From the NCBI RefSeq assembly GCF_020037015.1, contig NZ_JAIQDE010000011.1, forward strand, positions 62,001 to 126,000: a stretch of DNA of 64,000 nt. The letters run 5' to 3'. Position numbers and translations under genes: made by a program. Below, piece by piece: positions 60,850 through 64,000 of this stretch (its first letter is position 1; the number at the start of each line of letters is the position of its first letter). Below the pieces are notes generated by a model. It was not told the origin of the DNA and ran no database searches. It saw nothing but the letters and a program-made list of their open reading frames with translations. Source of the stretch: Corallococcus sp. AS-1-6 (GTDB lineage Bacteria > Myxococcota > Myxococcia > Myxococcales > Myxococcaceae).

Positions 60850-61707
60850 GTGGCGGAAGTCCCTGAAGTCGAAATCATCGTTCGAGACCTGAAGCAGGCC
60901 GTCGTGGGCCGGCGCTTCGTGGACGCGGAGGTGCGGGTGCCCGCGGCGGTGCGCTTCGCCTCGCCCCCGGACTTCATCCAGAACCTCCGGGGCCGCAAGG
61001 TGCTCGCGGCCGAGCGGCGCGCGAAGTTCATGCTGCTCACGCTGGATGACGGGCAGACGCTCGCGCTGCACTTCATGCTCTGGGGCGAGCTGCAGCTACG
61101 GCCCGTGGGAAGCGAACGGCCCCCCGCGACGCTCGTGGTCCTCACGCTGGAGGGCAATGAAGAACTCCAGCTCACGGACACGCTGGGCTACGCGCGCGTG
61201 GCGCTGGGGCCCACGGCGCTGCTGGCGTCCCAGCTCAAGCTGGAGGAGCTGGGGCCGGAGGCGCTCGATGAGGCCTTCACTCCGGAGGTCCTGGCGAAGC
61301 AGCTTCGCCGCAGGCGCAGCCCGCTCAAGACGGTGCTCCTGAACCAGCGCGTGCTCGCGGGGCTGGGCAACCGCGACGCGGACGAGAGCCTGTGGGTCGC
61401 GGGCATCGACCCCCGGCGGTTGGCGTCGTCCTTGTCCCCCGCGGAAATCGTCCGGCTGCACCAGGGCATCCGCGACGTGCTGGAAGAGGGCCTGCGGCTG
61501 CGCGGCACGCAGCGCGACCTGTTCGGCGTGCAGGGACAGGCGAAGCACCGGCGCAACATCTTCGGCAGGACGGGAGCGCCCTGTCCCCGCTGCGCCACGC
61601 CCGTGTCCCACCTGCGCGTCGGTGGCCGCAACACGCACTGGTGCGCGCACTGCCAGCCCGCGGACGGCGCCGCGACGGAGGCCCCGGCGCAGACGTCCCT
61701 GCTCTGA
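60850..61707 (+). CDS. Fpg/Nei-family DNA glycosylase with Ala at the catalytic N-terminus
   Basis: 285 residues from the GTG at 60850, which has GGAGG seven to eight bases upstream. The protein begins M-A-E-V-P-E-V-E where Fpg has M-P-E-L-P-E-V-E, so the nucleophilic Pro is Ala while Glu3 is kept. The Lys in RRAKFMLL, Asn in GLGNRDADESLW and the C-terminal zinc finger CPRCATPVSH...WCAHCQ with Arg in VGGRNTHWC are present. It is therefore folded and probably binds oxidised bases. An N-terminal primary amine might still act, as N-terminal Val is thought to in NEIL3. Could be a functional variant or an inactive paralogue. Confidence 0.88.
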   Translation: MAEVPEVEIIVRDLKQAVVGRRFVDAEVRVPAAVRFASPPDFIQNLRGRKVLAAERRAKFMLLTLDDGQTLALHFMLWGELQLRPVGSERPPATLVVLTLEGNEELQLTDTLGYARVALGPTALLASQLKLEELGPEALDEAFTPEVLAKQLRRRRSPLKTVLLNQRVLAGLGNRDADESLWVAGIDPRRLASSLSPAEIVRLHQGIRDVLEEGLRLRGTQRDLFGVQGQAKHRRNIFGRTGAPCPRCATPVSHLRVGGRNTHWCAHCQPADGAATEAPAQTSLL

Positions 61708-61713
61708 GCTGGT

Positions 61714-61971
61714 ATGTACCGGAGCGTGTCCGACGTCCCCGCCCCCGCGCCCCTGTGCCTCGATGACGCGCTCGCGCGAGCGAGCGAGGAGCTCCAGTTC
61801 CCCAGCTACTACCAGTCCAGCGTGCGCCCGCTCCTGCGCGACCCGGAGGGACGCTGGCCCCACTGCTGCGGCGGAGGCTGCGAGCCGTGCGCCCAGACGC
61901 TCATCCGCGTCGCGATGCGCGCGCTGGAGATGATGGGCACGCCGCGCCAGAGCCCTCCGCCGGACTTCTAG
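61714..61971 (+). CDS. Small hypothetical protein with Cys cluster
   Basis: 85 residues, seven bases after the glycosylase stop. It contains WPHCCGGGCEPCAQTL, four cysteines that could bind zinc or iron, next to FPSYYQSSVRPLL. No export signal. Its stop is immediately followed by the convergent next gene's stop. I do not know the family. Confidence 0.7.
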   Translation: MYRSVSDVPAPAPLCLDDALARASEELQFPSYYQSSVRPLLRDPEGRWPHCCGGGCEPCAQTLIRVAMRALEMMGTPRQSPPPDF

Positions 61972-62631
61972 TCAGAACAGCCGCGTCCCCAGGCCCACGC
62001 GCCCGGTGAGCCCCAGCCGCGTCTGGCCCGCGCCCGCGCGCTCCTGGAACGTCTCCACGCCCACCTGTCCCGCCGCGAGCAGCGACAGGTTGCCGCCCAG
62101 GTACACCTCCACGCCCAGGCCGCCCAGCGCCTGGAAGCGCCGCTGCTTGTCGCCCGTGAGCCCCAGGTCGATGGGCAGGTCCACCAGGCCCAGCACCGCC
62201 ACGGTGTCCGCCACGCGGTAGCCCGCCACCATCCCCGGCAGGATGCGCACCAGCACGCCGGAGAAGTTGTCGTCGTCCATGTACGTGGAGCCGGAGTTGA
62301 GCACCAGGCCCACGCCCAACGTCGGCGCCAGCCCGAACGCCCCGCTGCGCACCACCTCCTTGCGGCCCACGAGCTCCAGCGACGCGGCCAGCTTGAACCA
62401 GTCGAAGCGCGCCCGCGCCTCCACCTCCAGCGCGCCCAGCCCCTGCCGGAACCCCACGCCCACCTCCGGCGCGCCCGTGTAGCCATAGAGCGCCGTCGCC
62501 CCCGCGGGCAGCATCACCGGCGCCACCACGGAGCCCAGCGGGTCCTCCTGGGAGAAGGAGACCTCCGCGTCCTGGGCGGAGGCGAGGGCGGGCACGGCGA
62601 GGAGGGCGAGCAGCGGTCCGAGGCGCGTCAT
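61972..62631 (-). CDS. Exported beta-barrel-like hypothetical protein
   Basis: 219 residues from the ATG at 62631. Signal peptide MTRLGPLLALLAVPALASA. The rest alternates hydrophobic and small residues in strands (LYGYTGAPEVGVGFRQGL, FGLAPTLGVGLVLNSG), and the C-terminus is RLGLTGRVGLGTRLF with final Phe, as in outer-membrane barrels of about eight to ten strands. Function unknown. Confidence 0.72.
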   Translation of the reverse strand: MTRLGPLLALLAVPALASAQDAEVSFSQEDPLGSVVAPVMLPAGATALYGYTGAPEVGVGFRQGLGALEVEARARFDWFKLAASLELVGRKEVVRSGAFGLAPTLGVGLVLNSGSTYMDDDNFSGVLVRILPGMVAGYRVADTVAVLGLVDLPIDLGLTGDKQRRFQALGGLGVEVYLGGNLSLLAAGQVGVETFQERAGAGQTRLGLTGRVGLGTRLF

Positions 62632-62738
62632 GGCCGCGCACCCTAGCTTGGGATGCAGGCTGGCAAAAACCCAACGAACCCAGGGACTTGGGGGCGGATT
62701 GTACATCCGGCCGGGATCACTGGAAGAATGGGGAATCC

Positions 62739-63878
62739 ATGGTTGCCTACCTCCACGTCGCACCGCCTCCTGAAACCTCCATGCCCGCGGCAGGTCGTGA
62801 AGCACTCGACCTTCCGGGTGGGGCCGGGGGCTGGGTGCTGCTCGTGGGGGAGACGGCGCGGCCGGTGGTGGCGGCGGCGCTCGCCCGCGAAGGCTTCAGG
62901 CCCGTGCACGTGGACGGGGCCCGCGCGGCGCTGGAGCTGCTGGGCGTGGATCCGGGAGGGACGCGGCCGGACGCGGCGCCCCCGGAGTCGAAGGCCGAGC
63001 GGCCCCGGCTGGTCATCATCGACGCGGACCTGCCGGACGGCGACGGCTTCAGCCTCTGCGGCGTGCTCCGCGCGGACCCGAAGTCCGCGCACCTGCCGGT
63101 GCTGCTGGTGGCGAAGTGCGCGGAGGAGTTCCACCGCGACCTCGCCGCGGGCGTGGGCGCGGACGAGTACCTGGTGGAGCCGGTGGACGCGCGCGACGTG
63201 GCGGTGCTCGCGCGGCTCAAGGCGGGGCGGCGCGGCGAGGAGGACGTCTACGACGCGCACACCGCGACGCTGCCCCTCGTGGCGCTGATGCGCGCGCTCC
63301 TGTCCGGCGTGCGCTCGGGGCGGGTGGTGCTGTCGGAGGAGGCCGGCGCGCTCGTCTTCCGCCATGGCCAGGTGGTGGACGCGACCTTCCATGGCGAGCG
63401 CGGCTGCCTCGCGTTCCGGCGCCTCCTGTGCTTCGGCTCGGGCGCGTACACGGTGACGTTCGGCCCGGAGCTGCAGCGGGGCAGCTTCTCCATGGACCGC
63501 CCGTTCCTGTGCGACCAGGTGGTGCCCGGCCTGGAGCGCTTCGAACAGTTGCGCGTCAAGGGCCTGCCCCTGGCGGCGCGGCTCACGGTGGACTTCAACC
63601 GGCTCGCGCGGGAGCTGCCCTCGCTGCCGGAGGACGTGGAGCAGGTGGTGCGCCTGTTCGACGGACGGCGCACCGTGCGCGCGATGCTGCTGGAGTGCCG
63701 CTTCCCGGAGGCCCTGGCCTACGAGGCGGCGACCCGCCTGTTCATGCTGGGCGTGCTGGTGCCCGCCATCCTGGTGGAGGAGCGCGAGCGCGCCCGGGAG
63801 TCCGCGGGGCCGCCCCGCCTCTTCGAGCCCGTCCTGGCGCCCGAATCGGGGCCGGAGTCCGGGCCGGACGCGTCGTGA
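62739..63878 (+). CDS. Atypical receiver plus PATAN (DUF4388) protein
   Basis: 379 residues from the ATG at 62739 after GGGGAA. The receiver domain (about 30-165) keeps the phospho-acceptor Asp in IIDADLPDGDG but has Glu in LVEPVD where the conserved Lys should be, so phospho-signalling is probably altered. A DUF4388/PATAN domain follows (about 175-300: VRSGRVVLSEEAGALVFRHG), then a helical region. Last full gene before the yebC-like start. Confidence 0.82.
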   Translation: MVAYLHVAPPPETSMPAAGREALDLPGGAGGWVLLVGETARPVVAAALAREGFRPVHVDGARAALELLGVDPGGTRPDAAPPESKAERPRLVIIDADLPDGDGFSLCGVLRADPKSAHLPVLLVAKCAEEFHRDLAAGVGADEYLVEPVDARDVAVLARLKAGRRGEEDVYDAHTATLPLVALMRALLSGVRSGRVVLSEEAGALVFRHGQVVDATFHGERGCLAFRRLLCFGSGAYTVTFGPELQRGSFSMDRPFLCDQVVPGLERFEQLRVKGLPLAARLTVDFNRLARELPSLPEDVEQVVRLFDGRRTVRAMLLECRFPEALAYEAATRLFMLGVLVPAILVEERERARESAGPPRLFEPVLAPESGPESGPDAS

Positions 63879-63966
63879 GGGTTTGACTCGGGCGGCCTGC
63901 TCGGGGCACAAGGCCGGGAGCGCCCCGGGCTGAACGCCCGTCCACCCCACGCCGAAGCCGCCCCCC

Positions 63967-64000
63967 ATGTCCGGTCACAACCGCTGGTCGAAACTCAAAC
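63967..64000 (+). CDS. Start of a YebC/TACO1-family gene (partial)
   Basis: The first eleven codons read MSGHNRWSKLK, matching the highly conserved beginning of YebC-family translation/transcription regulators. The gene runs off the right edge. Confidence 0.75.
   Translation, partial: MSGHNRWSKLK

Overview
The window is a contiguous 64 kb piece of a very GC-rich bacterial chromosome (about 70% G+C by eye, GC at nearly every third codon position). Gene content points to a myxobacterium of the Myxococcus/Corallococcus/Stigmatella type. The indicators are a complete mevalonate pathway in a Gram-negative bacterium, several receiver-plus-PATAN (DUF4388) proteins, many lipoproteins, a giant coiled-coil protein, and an RtcR/RtcB/RtcA RNA-repair locus. 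The genus is inferred; no rRNA is present to confirm it.

Layout. 0.2-5.8 kb: an AqpZ-like aquaporin, then class I ribonucleotide reductase nrdA-nrdB on the minus strand behind a regulatory region with a consensus-like promoter and NrdR-box-like sites. 5.9-17.6 kb: a 2251-residue methyltransferase-like/coiled-coil protein, dapF, a receiver-GAF-degenerate GGDEF protein, a receiver-PATAN-degenerate GTPase-like protein and a hypothetical protein. 17.6-27.5 kb: a TPR protein, an M16 peptidase translationally coupled to a sensor histidine kinase, a Kelch-like lipoprotein, a membrane-anchored coiled-coil protein, a stand-alone E2 acyltransferase domain, HtpX and a DsrE-like protein. 27.7-33.3 kb: the mevalonate operon fni-mvaA-mvk-mvaD-mvaK2.

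33.4-37.5 kb: an Omp85/BamA-type barrel divergent from an alkaline-phosphatase-superfamily protein and a flippase-like membrane protein, then tRNA-Leu(CAG). 37.6-42.8 kb: the ISC iron-sulfur cluster assembly cluster iscS-iscU-iscA-hscB-hscA-fdx on the minus strand, with a strong promoter, a dyad over the -10, and an intrinsic terminator between iscA and hscB. 43.2-46.3 kb: an SPFH protein and DsbD. 46.3-47.9 kb: a lower-GC, overlapping pair coding for an ABC-type ATPase and a TOPRIM-like protein, the best candidate for an acquired defence-type system. 48-52.2 kb: TapT, an ECF sigma factor with two zf-HC2 proteins and a 60-residue ORF, closed by a terminator.

52.2-56.5 kb: a cluster of exported proteins (M24-family lipoprotein, metzincin-type protease, lipoproteins, Cys-rich mini-lipoprotein). 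56.5-60.7 kb: rtcR divergent from rtcB-rtcA with an excellent sigma-54 promoter. 60.8-64 kb: an Fpg/Nei-family glycosylase with Ala in place of the catalytic N-terminal Pro, small hypotheticals, a receiver-PATAN protein, and the first codons of a YebC/TACO1-family gene at the right edge.

Functionally the window is mostly housekeeping (deoxynucleotides, lysine/peptidoglycan precursor, isoprenoids, Fe-S clusters, RNA and DNA repair), interleaved with myxobacterial signalling and envelope genes. No CRISPR array, insertion sequence, integrase or rRNA gene was seen.
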